Under the pieces are notes generated by a model. It was not told the DNA's origin. It did no database searches and saw only the letters and a list, made by a program, of their open reading frames with translations. A DNA stretch of 33,483 nucleotides from Pseudomonadota bacterium. Lineage in GTDB: Bacteria; Pseudomonadota; Gammaproteobacteria; Pseudomonadales; Halieaceae. Shown one piece after another: positions 16,405 to 24,527 of this stretch; position 1 is the first letter of the stretch; every line of letters begins with the position of its first letter. Position numbers and translations under genes: made by a program. The DNA is taken from positions 1 to 33,483 of the forward strand of contig PKCZ01000029.1 in assembly GCA_002862405.1 (NCBI GenBank), in the 5' to 3' direction.

Positions 16405-18681
16405 TCAAGCACCCAGTGCGGCTACTGCGGGCGACGCCTCAGCATCACTTCGCAGATCTGCCTTGATGACGGGTAACGAGCGAACGCGCTTACCCGTGGC
16501 GTCGAAAATGGCATTTGCCAAAGCCGGGGCCACCCCGGGCGTCCCAGGTTCACCGGCGCCACCCATTTCGGCACCACTGTTGATAATGTGCGTCTCAATA
16601 ACGGGTGAATCGTGCATTCGAATAGCGTCGTAATCAGCAAAGCTACTCTGCGCCACAGCACCGTCTTCGATAGTAATCTCGCCGTACATCGCTGCACTGA
16701 GACCATAAATAATGCCTGATTCGATTTGCGCCTTTGTACCATCGGGGGATACCGCATAACCCGCGTCGATCACAGCGACGACCCGATCAACCCAGGTCTT
16801 TCCGCCCGATACGGTCACTTCGACGACCTGACCCACAATCGAACCAAATGACTCTTGCAATGAGATCCCACGCCCGCGTCCTTCTTCCATCGGACGGCCC
16901 CAATCGGCCTCCTTAGCGACACGATTGAGCACAGCTAATAAACGGGGCTTGTCCTTTAGCATCTCTGCTCGGAATTCATAAGGATCTCTGCCTGCAGCGT
17001 GTGCTGCCTCATCAACAAATGACTCCGTGAAGAAGCCGTGCTGAGAGTGATCAACACTTCGCCACGCGCCAAACGGCACATGAGTGGGGCTAGCAACATG
17101 CCCGATATCCTGCGCAGCGATAGCATAAGGTATGAGCGGTGCCTCCACAGGCTCGTGTTTATCAACGTAGGTATTTTGCCAAGCGACCAACTTACCATCG
17201 GCATCGAGGCCGGCCTTGAATCGACTTTGAACGGCTGGCCGATAAAAGTCCTGCTTGATGTCCTCCGCACGGGAGTAAACCATCTGTACGGGTCTACCCA
17301 CTTGACGAGCAATCATCGCGGCCTGTAAGGCATAGTCCGCATTGCTCTTTCGACCGAAGCCACCGCCCATAAAATAGTTGTGCAGCGTCACTTGCTGAAC
17401 ATCCAGACCGAGATTGGCGGCCAGATGCTGCCGGAAACCCAAGGGGTTTTGGCAACCGACCCAAATCTCCGCACGATCTGCAAAGACCTCCGCTGTTGCG
17501 TTTGGCGGTTCCATGCAGGTGTGCGCCAGGTATGGCACGCGATAGTCCGCAGTCAGTACCGTCGCCGCACTATCAAACGCTGCAGTGGCATCTCCCATGG
17601 CAACATCATTGGCTCGGTCTACACCTGCCGTGATATCCCGGTCGAACTGCTCAAAAATGGATTCGCTTGAGACGCGTTCCTTGCCTTCGGTATTCCACTC
17701 GAGCTTGAGCGACGCAAGCGCCTTCTCCGCCGTCCAGTAGCTATCAGCGACTACTGCAATGGTGTCGCCCGCAGAATACGTCCCCACGAGCCCTGCAGCA
17801 CTCGACGGACCGACTTTAACCACATCTATGACACCTTTCATCGCGCGTGCCGCGTTATCATCCACGCGTCGAAGCGTGCCACCTGCAACTGGGGTACGCT
17901 TTACGGCGGCATACACCATACCGGGACGCTTAACGTCCATGGCGAACATCGCCGTGCCGTCCACTTTTGACGGGATATCGTGACGAGGCTTGCTATGCCC
18001 CATGATGGAAAACTGGCTCGTTTTCTTAAGCTTGGGTGTCGATGACGGCGTCATCTCAGCAGCGGCTGCCGCAAACTCCGAATAAGGCGCTAATCGACCA
18101 CTGCTGTCGTGATGCAACATGCTCTTGGCCGTTCGAATTTCGCTTTCAGGTACACCCCAAGCCTTCGATGCGGTTTTAACCAGCATCTCGCGAACAGAGG
18201 CACCGGCTGCGCGAAGGAAATACTGGCCGGTGGTACGAATACTCATACTACCGCCCGTAATCTGCATACCCAGCGCGTCCGCGAGATTCAACATCAGACC
18301 ATCAACCGTGGGCACTACGACGTCAGGGAAATCGATGCCCTTGAATAGATAGCCCCGCCCTACTGCCATATTGGCGTATTCGGCATTGGCTGGTGCCTCT
18401 TCAAAGCGCATCAGATTCCAGTCTGCATCCATCTCTTCCGCAAGCATTTGCGTCAGAGCGGTTTGCGCGCCCTGCCCCATTTCAGAGTGAGGCAAAATCG
18501 CCGTTGCACGATTGTCGCCGTCGATCTTCAAATAGATATGCAGGAGGTTCTCGTCCTCACCCAGCACTAGGTGTCCCGCCGTCTCTGTCGGGTTGCCAGG
18601 ACGAACAGCAATACCAATAACAAGCCCCGTTCCACCTAAAACACCCGCGGAAAGGACACCACGTCTGGTCCACTTACCCAT
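16405..18681 (-). CDS. molybdenum hydroxylase molybdopterin subunit, IorB-like (copy 2), Tat-type signal
   Basis: A 758-residue large subunit paralogous to the one at 14074-16284. The N-terminus ([20 protein letters not shown]) has a twin arginine and hydrophobic stretch, so periplasmic export is likely. Conserved segments are [50 protein letters not shown] and [13 protein letters not shown] with the catalytic Glu711. The ATG at 18681 is preferred over a codon at 18702: it has a GGAGGG ribosome site eight bases upstream and starts the Tat signal cleanly. It overlaps the end of the 2Fe-2S gene by 8 bp (ATGGGTAA). Extra residues at both ends and differing active-site surroundings suggest a substrate different from copy 1. 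No electron-acceptor subunit is seen. Confidence 0.93.
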   Translation of the reverse strand: MGKWTRRGVLSAGVLGGTGLVIGIAVRPGNPTETAGHLVLGEDENLLHIYLKIDGDNRATAILPHSEMGQGAQTALTQMLAEEMDADWNLMRFEEAPANAEYANMAVGRGYLFKGIDFPDVVVPTVDGLMLNLADALGMQITGGSMSIRTTGQYFLRAAGASVREMLVKTASKAWGVPESEIRTAKSMLHHDSSGRLAPYSEFAAAAAEMTPSSTPKLKKTSQFSIMGHSKPRHDIPSKVDGTAMFAMDVKRPGMVYAAVKRTPVAGGTLRRVDDNAARAMKGVIDVVKVGPSSAAGLVGTYSAGDTIAVVADSYWTAEKALASLKLEWNTEGKERVSSESIFEQFDRDITAGVDRANDVAMGDATAAFDSAATVLTADYRVPYLAHTCMEPPNATAEVFADRAEIWVGCQNPLGFRQHLAANLGLDVQQVTLHNYFMGGGFGRKSNADYALQAAMIARQVGRPVQMVYSRAEDIKQDFYRPAVQSRFKAGLDADGKLVAWQNTYVDKHEPVEAPLIPYAIAAQDIGHVASPTHVPFGAWRSVDHSQHGFFTESFVDEAAHAAGRDPYEFRAEMLKDKPRLLAVLNRVAKEADWGRPMEEGRGRGISLQESFGSIVGQVVEVTVSGGKTWVDRVVAVIDAGYAVSPDGTKAQIESGIIYGLSAAMYGEITIEDGAVAQSSFADYDAIRMHDSPVIETHIINSGAEMGGAGEPGTPGVAPALANAIFDATGKRVRSLPVIKADLRSDAEASPAVAALGA

Positions 18682-19165
18682 TCTGACTACCCTCCATCGC
18701 ATCGTAGAAGGACGCGCCCGCTACCTGCTTGATCGCTGATCGTATCCTTCCATACATGCCGCAACGGCAGACATTACCTCGCATGGCAGTGTCGATATCG
18801 GCATCCGATGGATTGGGGTTATCGGCAAGCAATGCCGCCGCCGACATCAGCTGACCCGACTGGCAATAACCGCACTGAGGAACCTGATGATCAATCCAAG
18901 CTTGTTGCAGCGCATGAAGCGATCCATCATCACCCTTCAAACCCTCGATGGTGGTGATGCTGGCACCTTCCAAAGACGCGATAGATGTGATGCAAGCACG
19001 TTGCGCACGCCCATTAACATGGATAGTGCAAGCACCGCATTGCGCCATCCCACAGCCAAATTTGGTTCCGGTTAAGTCGAGCTGCTCTCGGATGACCCAG
19101 AGCGCGGGTGTTTCCGGATCAGTATCAACCGTCCGTGTTTCCCCATTAAGCGTAAAGGTTGTCAT
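18674..19165 (-). CDS. molybdenum hydroxylase [2Fe-2S] subunit, IorA-like (copy 2)
   Basis: A 163-residue small subunit, first gene of the leftward copy-2 operon. Cluster cysteines are C38, C43, C46, C58 (CGMAQCGAC) and C98, C101, C133, C135 (CGYC, CRC). Between the two cluster domains it shares long identical runs with copy 1 ([20 protein letters not shown]), so the two are paralogues. It has no signal peptide and would be exported bound to the Tat-tagged large subunit. The ATG at 19165 starts directly with the ferredoxin beta sheet (MTTFTLNGE). The predicted transcript has a leader of about 135 bases that contains an inverted repeat. A TetR gene lies divergently upstream and probably regulates it. 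Confidence 0.93.
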   Translation of the reverse strand: MTTFTLNGETRTVDTDPETPALWVIREQLDLTGTKFGCGMAQCGACTIHVNGRAQRACITSIASLEGASITTIEGLKGDDGSLHALQQAWIDHQVPQCGYCQSGQLMSAAALLADNPNPSDADIDTAMRGNVCRCGMYGRIRSAIKQVAGASFYDAMEGSQNG

Positions 19166-19308
19166 TCACTCGTTCCTCAGTGTGGAGGCGTTTGCAAGTG
19201 CCTCAGTGGTGCCGACCGTATGATCGAACTGTTCGCATTTTGCTGTTACGTACGATTACATACGATCATAATTGGACTTGGGTTAGCCTTGTTGGCCCTT
19301 ACTCAGTT

Positions 19309-19336
19309 AATTTAATGACTGGCGGTCATTTGTCAA
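19309..19336 (-). promoter_or_regulatory. leftward promoter with TetR-type operator in its spacer
   Basis: Reading leftward, a perfect -35 TTGACA (19336-19331) is followed by the inverted repeat AATGAC-TGGCG-GTCATT (19314-19330) and a -10-like TAAATT (19314-19309) at 16-bp spacing. The repeat has six-base arms and looks like common TetR-family operators. Binding there would block RNA polymerase at the copy-2 hydroxylase operon. It also lies only 24 bp before the TetR start codon, so it could autoregulate that gene. Confidence 0.6.
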
Positions 19337-19354
19337 CAAAGTTAGTATCTGGAA

Positions 19355-20014
19355 ATGGCATCAACTATCAGTCACATCAAGCGAGCACGGACGCCCGAGC
19401 AAAAGAGCGATCGGCGGGAGACTATACTCGGTACTGCAAAGGTCCTGTTCATGGAAGCGGGCTATGAGGGCTTTTCCATGGGACTGCTGTCGAAGCGAGC
19501 AGGCGTTGCTAAGGGCACGCTGTATCTGTATTTCGGCACCAAGGAAGAGGTGCTGTTGTCACTCTACAGCCAGGAGTTTGAGCGTTTCTGTAACAATATT
19601 GCCGTGGGCATCTCGCCGAGCATCTCAGATGCTGACTTTGTATCGCATCTGTATGAGACCAGCCTATCCGACCCGATTTTCCTGGCGCTGCACGCCAGAC
19701 TGGGTACCGTAATCGAGCAGAATATTTCAGTCGACGCATTGATAACCTCTAAACGAAACATGGCTACTCACTTTCACACCATGGTCACACAACTCTCTGA
19801 ACCGCTTGGTCTGAGCTTCGAGCAAACGCTAGAGGCGTTAAGTGGCATATCCGCACTGTTGACAGGTTCTTATGACGGCTCCTCAGATTCAGTCATCGAG
19901 AATGAGGTGCTCCCCAAGGACGTGGCAACCTTCATGGGTTACTTCGATATGAAAGTGCGCTTTGAAAAAAATGCGGGCTACATCCTCCAGGGTATCCGCT
20001 CGTCATCACGCTAA
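19355..20014 (+). CDS. TetR/AcrR family transcriptional regulator
   Basis: A 219-residue one-component regulator. The N-terminal DNA-binding domain is typical: a helix AKVLFMEAGYEGFSM, then the helix-turn-helix LSKRAGVAKGTLYLYFGTKEEVL (residues about 44-66). The remainder is a helical ligand-binding domain that I cannot assign to a ligand. The basic N-terminal tail (HIKRARTPEQKSDRR) probably adds DNA contacts. It is divergent from the copy-2 molybdenum hydroxylase operon and reads in the same direction as the XdhC and MocA genes 81 bp downstream. Role inferred: repressor of the hydroxylases and perhaps their maturation genes, released by the substrate or a product. Confidence 0.93.
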   Translation: MASTISHIKRARTPEQKSDRRETILGTAKVLFMEAGYEGFSMGLLSKRAGVAKGTLYLYFGTKEEVLLSLYSQEFERFCNNIAVGISPSISDADFVSHLYETSLSDPIFLALHARLGTVIEQNISVDALITSKRNMATHFHTMVTQLSEPLGLSFEQTLEALSGISALLTGSYDGSSDSVIENEVLPKDVATFMGYFDMKVRFEKNAGYILQGIRSSSR

Positions 20015-20095
20015 TGTACCCATGAAGCATCGTCACCACCCTATCCATCGAGTCATCCGTCGTCAGATCGGCCCATCGCTTCAGGGGGTCTGGTC

Positions 20096-21112
20096 ATGAC
20101 CATGCAACTAGCAGCAATGCTCTCCCGCTGGAAACCCCAACGCGACGCGGACGAGTGGATTTTAGGCACCGTTTACAAAACCGAAGGTTCGAGTTACCGA
20201 AAACCGGGCGCAATGAGCCTGATCAGCTCGGGGGGCGAGCAGCTGGGGCTATTAAGTGGCGGCTGTCTCGAGGCAGACATAAGACTTAACGCGCGCAAAG
20301 TCATGGCCTCGGGTATCCCCGTGTGCATTCGCTATGACGGCGACGATGAAGATGATCTGTCATATCGACTCGGTATCGGTTGCGGTGGTGTCGTTCACGT
20401 CTTACTAGAACCGGTTGATGCCGAGAACAATTATCAAGGCCTGCTAGACATTCAACGCTCGTTGGCTAATCGCCAAAGCGGATACTTAAAGCAACACATT
20501 CCTGCACCGGGAGCCGAAAGTCTTCCTAGCCAATACCACGTCGAATCAGTTCTAACACGCAAGCGTGAGAAAAGCCGACTGGACGCCGTGGGTAGTGAAA
20601 ACTGGCTGATTTCGCATATTACGCCAGCCCCTCATTTACTAATTGCTGGCGGTGGCATCGATGCAAAACCAGTGGTCGCACTAGCCAATCAACTCGGTTG
20701 GGAAACCACTGTTTGGGATCCGCGACCCGCCAATGCACGAGATGAGTTTTTCCATATGGCAGACCATCGACTGCGATGTCCGGTCGAGCAGCTTTCGCAA
20801 TGGGTGCGGGAAGCCGCAGTCAATGCGGCTATGTTGATGACTCATAGCGTACCCATGGATGCCCAGAGTCTAAGTGCTGTCGCGGGTTGTGGTCTTGATT
20901 ATGTGGGCCTTCTAGGTCCCACCCACCGCAGAGAGGAAGTATTCGTCGAAGCTGGTCTCAGTGATGAAGAATACCAGCCTCGTGTCGATGGTCCTGCCGG
21001 ATTTGATATCGGCGGCGAACTGCCCGAAAGCATTGCGCTCTCCGTCATCGCCAAGTGTCATGATGCGATCTTTGGTCCTGCATCCGTTGGCGCGACAGCT
21101 AAGCAGGAATGA
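20096..21112 (+). CDS. XdhC/CoxI-family molybdenum hydroxylase maturation factor
   Basis: A 338-residue cytoplasmic chaperone of the XdhC family, which binds the molybdenum cofactor, protects it during sulfuration and inserts it into xanthine-oxidase-family enzymes. An N-terminal XdhC domain has LLSGGCLEADI (with the conserved Cys) and GIGCGGVVHV; a C-terminal Rossmann domain starts at LLIAGGGIDAKPVVALANQLGW (residues about 182-204) and continues to YVGLLGP. An AGGGGG ribosome site lies seven bases before the ATG. The stop overlaps the next gene's ATG by four bases. Its place beside two IorAB-type enzymes makes them its likely clients. Confidence 0.93.
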   Translation: MTMQLAAMLSRWKPQRDADEWILGTVYKTEGSSYRKPGAMSLISSGGEQLGLLSGGCLEADIRLNARKVMASGIPVCIRYDGDDEDDLSYRLGIGCGGVVHVLLEPVDAENNYQGLLDIQRSLANRQSGYLKQHIPAPGAESLPSQYHVESVLTRKREKSRLDAVGSENWLISHITPAPHLLIAGGGIDAKPVVALANQLGWETTVWDPRPANARDEFFHMADHRLRCPVEQLSQWVREAAVNAAMLMTHSVPMDAQSLSAVAGCGLDYVGLLGPTHRREEVFVEAGLSDEEYQPRVDGPAGFDIGGELPESIALSVIAKCHDAIFGPASVGATAKQE

Positions 21113-21720
21113 CCGAGCCTCGGCTAGGCATCGTTATTCTCGCCGCGGGTGAAGCGCGTCGATTTGGCGCGTGCAAGCAGCTCGCCTTATTCCATACGAA
21201 ACCGCTATTGCAACATGTGATCGATGCTGCGCTCCCCCTCCGACCCACGCGACTTGTTGCCATGACCGGCAAGTATCACGAGGCCATCGCGGCAGCTAAA
21301 GATGAGGGCGTCGTGACGGGCGCCGAGCTTATTCACAACCCCGACTGGTCATCAGGAATGAGTAGCTCCATCAGGCTCGGATGTGAGCTACTGTCTCACG
21401 ACTGTGATCAATTGTTAGTGCTCTTGGCCGATCAGGTGCTGGTCACGAGCAGCGAACTTGAGACCCTCATCGCACAAACTGTGGACGGTAGTGCTACCTG
21501 CGCGGGCTTCAGCGAGACTGTAGGCCCACCTGCCGTATTTTCTCGCGCCTGGTATCCCAACCTGCTGACACTAAACGCTGAAAACGGAGCTAAGAAGCTT
21601 CTGACCGATCCGGCAGAGCAGGTGACGATTGTTCCCATGAAATCTGCAGGATGGGATATTGATTCGAAGGATGATTTAGAGCGACTCAGTGACGTCAGTA
21701 GCTATATTTTTGGAAATTGA
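21109..21720 (+). CDS. mocA: MocA-like molybdenum cofactor cytidylyltransferase
   Basis: A 203-residue nucleotidyltransferase of the MobA/MocA family. The nucleotide-binding motif LAAGEARRFGACKQL spans residues 11-25, and NPDWSSGMSSSIRLG and LLADQ (the metal-site Asp region) follow. MocA joins CMP to molybdopterin, giving the cytosine dinucleotide cofactor used by IorAB- and PaoC-type hydroxylases, which is what the neighbouring enzymes need; MobA would make the guanine form for a different enzyme family. Choice of MocA over MobA rests on context and on the KQ-L variant of the motif. Coupled to XdhC by an ATGA overlap. Confidence 0.88.
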   Translation: MTEPRLGIVILAAGEARRFGACKQLALFHTKPLLQHVIDAALPLRPTRLVAMTGKYHEAIAAAKDEGVVTGAELIHNPDWSSGMSSSIRLGCELLSHDCDQLLVLLADQVLVTSSELETLIAQTVDGSATCAGFSETVGPPAVFSRAWYPNLLTLNAENGAKKLLTDPAEQVTIVPMKSAGWDIDSKDDLERLSDVSSYIFGN

Positions 21721-21802
21721 GGTGTCTTCTTTGCAACACTCTCTGTAACACTCGCACTACGAAACATTGTCGACAGTCATCATTAGGCTTAGGGATAACC
21801 CC

Positions 21803-22657
21803 ATGGATAATCAATTACAAAAAGACATGTGGAATGGCCGCGCCGGAGCCAGCTGGGTTAGACATAACTCGTTGCTGGAAGAGCTGCTTTTAGAGCCGGG
21901 CCGTCAGTGTATGGCGTTATTTGACTTACCGGCGAGTGCACAAGTGCTTGATGTCGGCTGTGGCTGCGGCAATCAGACGCTCGACTGGGCCTCTCGGCTC
22001 GACCCATCCTGCACCATTACAGGTATTGATATTTCGCAGCCCATGTTGGCGCTGGCTGAGGATTTAAAGTCTGCCAATCAATCATCGCTACAAGCCAATG
22101 TGTCGTTCCTACTGGGCGATGCCAGTGAATCGCTGTTTCCCGAAGCGTCATTCGACGCGATCTATTCCCGGTTTGGGGTCATGTTCTTCGCAGACCCAGC
22201 GGCAGCCTTCACCCAACTACGTTCCAGTTTAAAACCCAACGGTCAGCTAGGATTCGTATGCTGGCAAAGCCCCGCGCTGAATCCTTTCTTTACCGCGCCC
22301 ATGCAGGCGGCGCTCACCGTCCTGCCACCGCCGCCACCGGCGAAGCCCGGTGCGCCCGGCCCCTTTGGGTTGTCGGACAGGGATCGCACCCATAGTGTTC
22401 TTAGTGAGGCGGGGTTTACCGAGGTCACTGTTGAGCCACTGCAGCTAGAACTGTCAGCCGGCGCCGATCGCTCCTTCGACGACCTGTTTCAGGAACTGAT
22501 ACAGATTGGCCCGGCCGCCGCATTGATCGCCGAGAGCGACCCGACTCTGAGTGAGCAAGCCAAAACGGCGGTCTATGAGACACTCGAGGGGTTCTACTCA
22601 GTCGGCAAAGGGGTTCGTTTCGAGGCCAACTTCTGGCTTGTGAGTGCCCGAAAGTAG
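21803..22657 (+). CDS. class I SAM-dependent methyltransferase
   Basis: A 284-residue soluble methyltransferase. Motif I is VLDVGCGCGNQ (residues 48-58), followed by the acidic ribose-binding GIDIS and a motif-II-like FLLGDASE, then YSRFGVMFF. It resembles UbiE/COG2226-type enzymes that methylate small molecules. A proline run (LPPPPPAKPGAPGPFG, residues about 175-190) lies in the substrate-cap region. The ATG at 21803 is chosen over a TTG at 21767 because the family N-terminus (NQLQKDMWNGRAGASWV) starts there and AGGG precedes it. Substrate unknown. It follows the mocA gene by 82 bp on the same strand; whether it shares that transcript is unclear. Confidence 0.88.
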   Translation: MDNQLQKDMWNGRAGASWVRHNSLLEELLLEPGRQCMALFDLPASAQVLDVGCGCGNQTLDWASRLDPSCTITGIDISQPMLALAEDLKSANQSSLQANVSFLLGDASESLFPEASFDAIYSRFGVMFFADPAAAFTQLRSSLKPNGQLGFVCWQSPALNPFFTAPMQAALTVLPPPPPAKPGAPGPFGLSDRDRTHSVLSEAGFTEVTVEPLQLELSAGADRSFDDLFQELIQIGPAAALIAESDPTLSEQAKTAVYETLEGFYSVGKGVRFEANFWLVSARK

Positions 22658-22667
22658 CTTAAGGTGA

Positions 22668-22678
22668 AGACCAGAAAA
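22668..22678 (+). repeat. intergenic motif AGACCAGAAAA, site 1
   Basis: First of three near-identical intergenic sites (others at 22788 and 28106), 11 bases after the methyltransferase stop codon, preceded by CTTAAGGTGA. Confidence 0.4.
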
Positions 22679-22722
22679 CATATTTAAGGACGATGGCGTG
22701 ATAAGCCAGAGTAAAGAATTCG

Positions 22723-22750
22723 TTGACACTGGTTTTCGTTCTACAATGAT
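22723..22750 (+). promoter_or_regulatory. possible promoter upstream of the reductase gene
   Basis: A perfect -35 TTGACA (22723-22728) with AATGAT (22745-22750) after 16 bp. A TACAAT at 22742-22747 is a better -10 but only 13 bp away. Confidence 0.35.
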
Positions 22751-22787
22751 TAATGGAACTGAACGGACCTACTTTTAGACCTAGTGT

Positions 22788-22798
22788 AAACCAGAAAA
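22788..22798 (+). repeat. intergenic motif AAACCAGAAAA, site 2
   Basis: Second site, preceded by CTAGTGT, ending 16 bases before the reductase start codon. Confidence 0.4.
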
Positions 22799-22814
22799 TT
22801 GCTATAGAAATGGA

Positions 22815-23987
22815 ATGAGTATGAGCAGAGAATTTGACGTCATTATCTACGGAGCCAGTGGCTTTACTGGCCGCCTTGTGGCCGAGTACATGGGAAAAAC
22901 CTATGGCAACAACGCCAACTGGGCCATGGCAGGCAGAAATGAAGCAAAGCTTGCCGAAGTTAGAGATTTGGTTGGCGCACCCAGCACAACACCACTCGTG
23001 ACTGCCGATGCCGGCGATTCCGACTCACTGCGCGCAATGGTGAAGCGAGCGCAGTGTATCTGCACAACCGTTGGCCCCTACCAACTTTACGGATCCGAAC
23101 TCGTAAAGCTCTGTGCTGAAGAAGGGACACATTACGTCGACCTTTCAGGAGAGCCAGGCTGGATGCACGAGATGATTACATCGCATCAAGCAGCTGCCGA
23201 GGCCTCTGGCGCACGTATTGTTCACAGCTGCGGATTTGATTCCATTCCCTTTGACCTGGGCGTGTACTTTCTCCAAAAAGCAGCCATAGCCCAAACCGGT
23301 AAGCCCATGCCTCGTGTACGCGGTCGGGTTCGCGCGATGAACGGTGAGTTCTCTGGTGGCACCGCTGCGTCATTAGGCGCGACGATGGCTGCACTGAAAA
23401 CAAATCCAGGACTTATCAAAATTCTGGCTAATCCCTTTTCACTGGCTAACGGCTTTCAGGGTCCCGACCAGCCATCCGATGCCAAACCGTATGAAGATGA
23501 GGTCGTCGGCTCGTGGGTCGCCCCTTTTATCATGGCACCCATTAACACCAAAAACGTACATCGATCTAATGCCATGCTGAATCACCTCTATGGTGAAGAT
23601 TTTCAGTACGACGAAATGATGGTGACGGGACCGGGCGACCAGGGAGCAGCAATGGCCGAGATGGTATCGAGCAGCAACCCTTTGGAAGGCGATGATGTCC
23701 CCAAGCCAGGCGAAGGCCCCTCTAAAGAGAGTCGCGAAGCAGGTCACTACGACGTGCTATTCGTCGGCACAAACGACGAGGGAGGCCGCATCGAGGCAAC
23801 CGTCACCGGCGATATGGACCCAGGCTACGGCTCAACATCAAAAATGATTGCCGAAAGTGCGCTATGCATCGTTCACGACTGTCCGGATCTACCCGGGGGT
23901 GTTTACACCCCGGCACCCGCCATGGGTGAGAAGCTGATCGAGCGACTCGTCGCGAACGCCGGTCTCACCTTTGATCTAGGCAGCTAA
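22815..23987 (+). CDS. saccharopine dehydrogenase-like NAD(P)-dependent reductase
   Basis: A 390-residue oxidoreductase with an N-terminal Rossmann domain (IIYGASGFTGRLVAEYM, nucleotide loop at residues 13-20) and the signatures TTVGPYQLYGSELVKLCAEEGTHYVDLSGE and IVHSCGFDSIPFDLG. These belong to the saccharopine dehydrogenase-like group that includes mycobacterial trans-acting enoyl reductases and animal SCCPDH, which are linked to lipid metabolism rather than lysine. The reaction here is unknown. Two ATGs (22815 and 22821) are possible starts. A short motif shared with two other intergenic places ends 17 bases before the first ATG. The gene is convergent with a DoxX gene, stops 9 bp apart. 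Confidence 0.88.
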   Translation: MSMSREFDVIIYGASGFTGRLVAEYMGKTYGNNANWAMAGRNEAKLAEVRDLVGAPSTTPLVTADAGDSDSLRAMVKRAQCICTTVGPYQLYGSELVKLCAEEGTHYVDLSGEPGWMHEMITSHQAAAEASGARIVHSCGFDSIPFDLGVYFLQKAAIAQTGKPMPRVRGRVRAMNGEFSGGTAASLGATMAALKTNPGLIKILANPFSLANGFQGPDQPSDAKPYEDEVVGSWVAPFIMAPINTKNVHRSNAMLNHLYGEDFQYDEMMVTGPGDQGAAMAEMVSSSNPLEGDDVPKPGEGPSKESREAGHYDVLFVGTNDEGGRIEATVTGDMDPGYGSTSKMIAESALCIVHDCPDLPGGVYTPAPAMGEKLIERLVANAGLTFDLGS

Positions 23988-23996
23988 TGGCCTTGT

Positions 23997-24392
23997 CTAA
24001 CGACTGCCGAATAAGCGGTGCTGGGGCAGGTCCTCGGCACCGCTCAGCACCAATAAACCAGCGAAAATAGCCAGGTTTTTAACGAAGTTCTGCGTCTCGT
24101 GTGCCTGGCTGACACCCTCATACACATTCCAAAAATCGTGCATCCCGATATTAATAATCAATGTAAGCGCGGCTAGTACGAGAGCAACCTGCCCAACGCG
24201 GAGACCCAGCATTAACATCAGACCACCCGCCACTTGGAGCCCGATGGTAACCGGCAGCAAGACCTCTGGGAGCGGTATGTTATGAAGCGACATGTAACTG
24301 AGCGTGTCAGCGTAGCCCGTGATTTTCGAAATCCCGGGCAAAAAGAAATACAGCCCAAGCAGAAAGCGACCCAGTGTTATTGCAAATGTCAT
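23997..24392 (-). CDS. DoxX family membrane protein
   Basis: A 131-residue inner-membrane protein with four predicted helices (residues about 4-22, 45-65, 70-88, 108-125). GRFLLGLYFFLPGISKI at the start and the short loop DFWN are characteristic of DoxX/DUF4870-type small membrane proteins. The family's role is poorly defined; some members associate with redox or thiol-stress partners. The ATG at 24392 is preferred over a TTG at 24410. It is convergent with the reductase gene, and separated by 135 bp and a terminator from the fad operon upstream on the same strand, so it has its own promoter. Confidence 0.85.
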   Translation of the reverse strand: MTFAITLGRFLLGLYFFLPGISKITGYADTLSYMSLHNIPLPEVLLPVTIGLQVAGGLMLMLGLRVGQVALVLAALTLIINIGMHDFWNVYEGVSQAHETQNFVKNLAIFAGLLVLSGAEDLPQHRLFGSR

Positions 24393-24485
24393 CGTGATCT
24401 TCAAAACCAACTACACATTGGCCTCCATTAAACACCGCTTCACTTGCCGAAGGCACCAAACATCAGATCACAAAAGGTCTAGCCA

Positions 24486-24506
24486 ATAAAAAGCCGCAGC
24501 GCGGCC
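24486..24506 (-). terminator. intrinsic terminator of the fadAB-type operon
   Basis: Reading leftward, GCCGC, loop GCT, GCGGC (24505-24493), then TTTTTATT. It starts about 22 bases past the stop codon at 24528. Confidence 0.85.
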
Positions 24507-24527
24507 ATCCTATCGAATCAACGCCAA

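Noticed and set aside
21767-21802. TTG start for the methyltransferase
   Set aside because: The ATG at 21803 matches the family N-terminus and has AGGG upstream.
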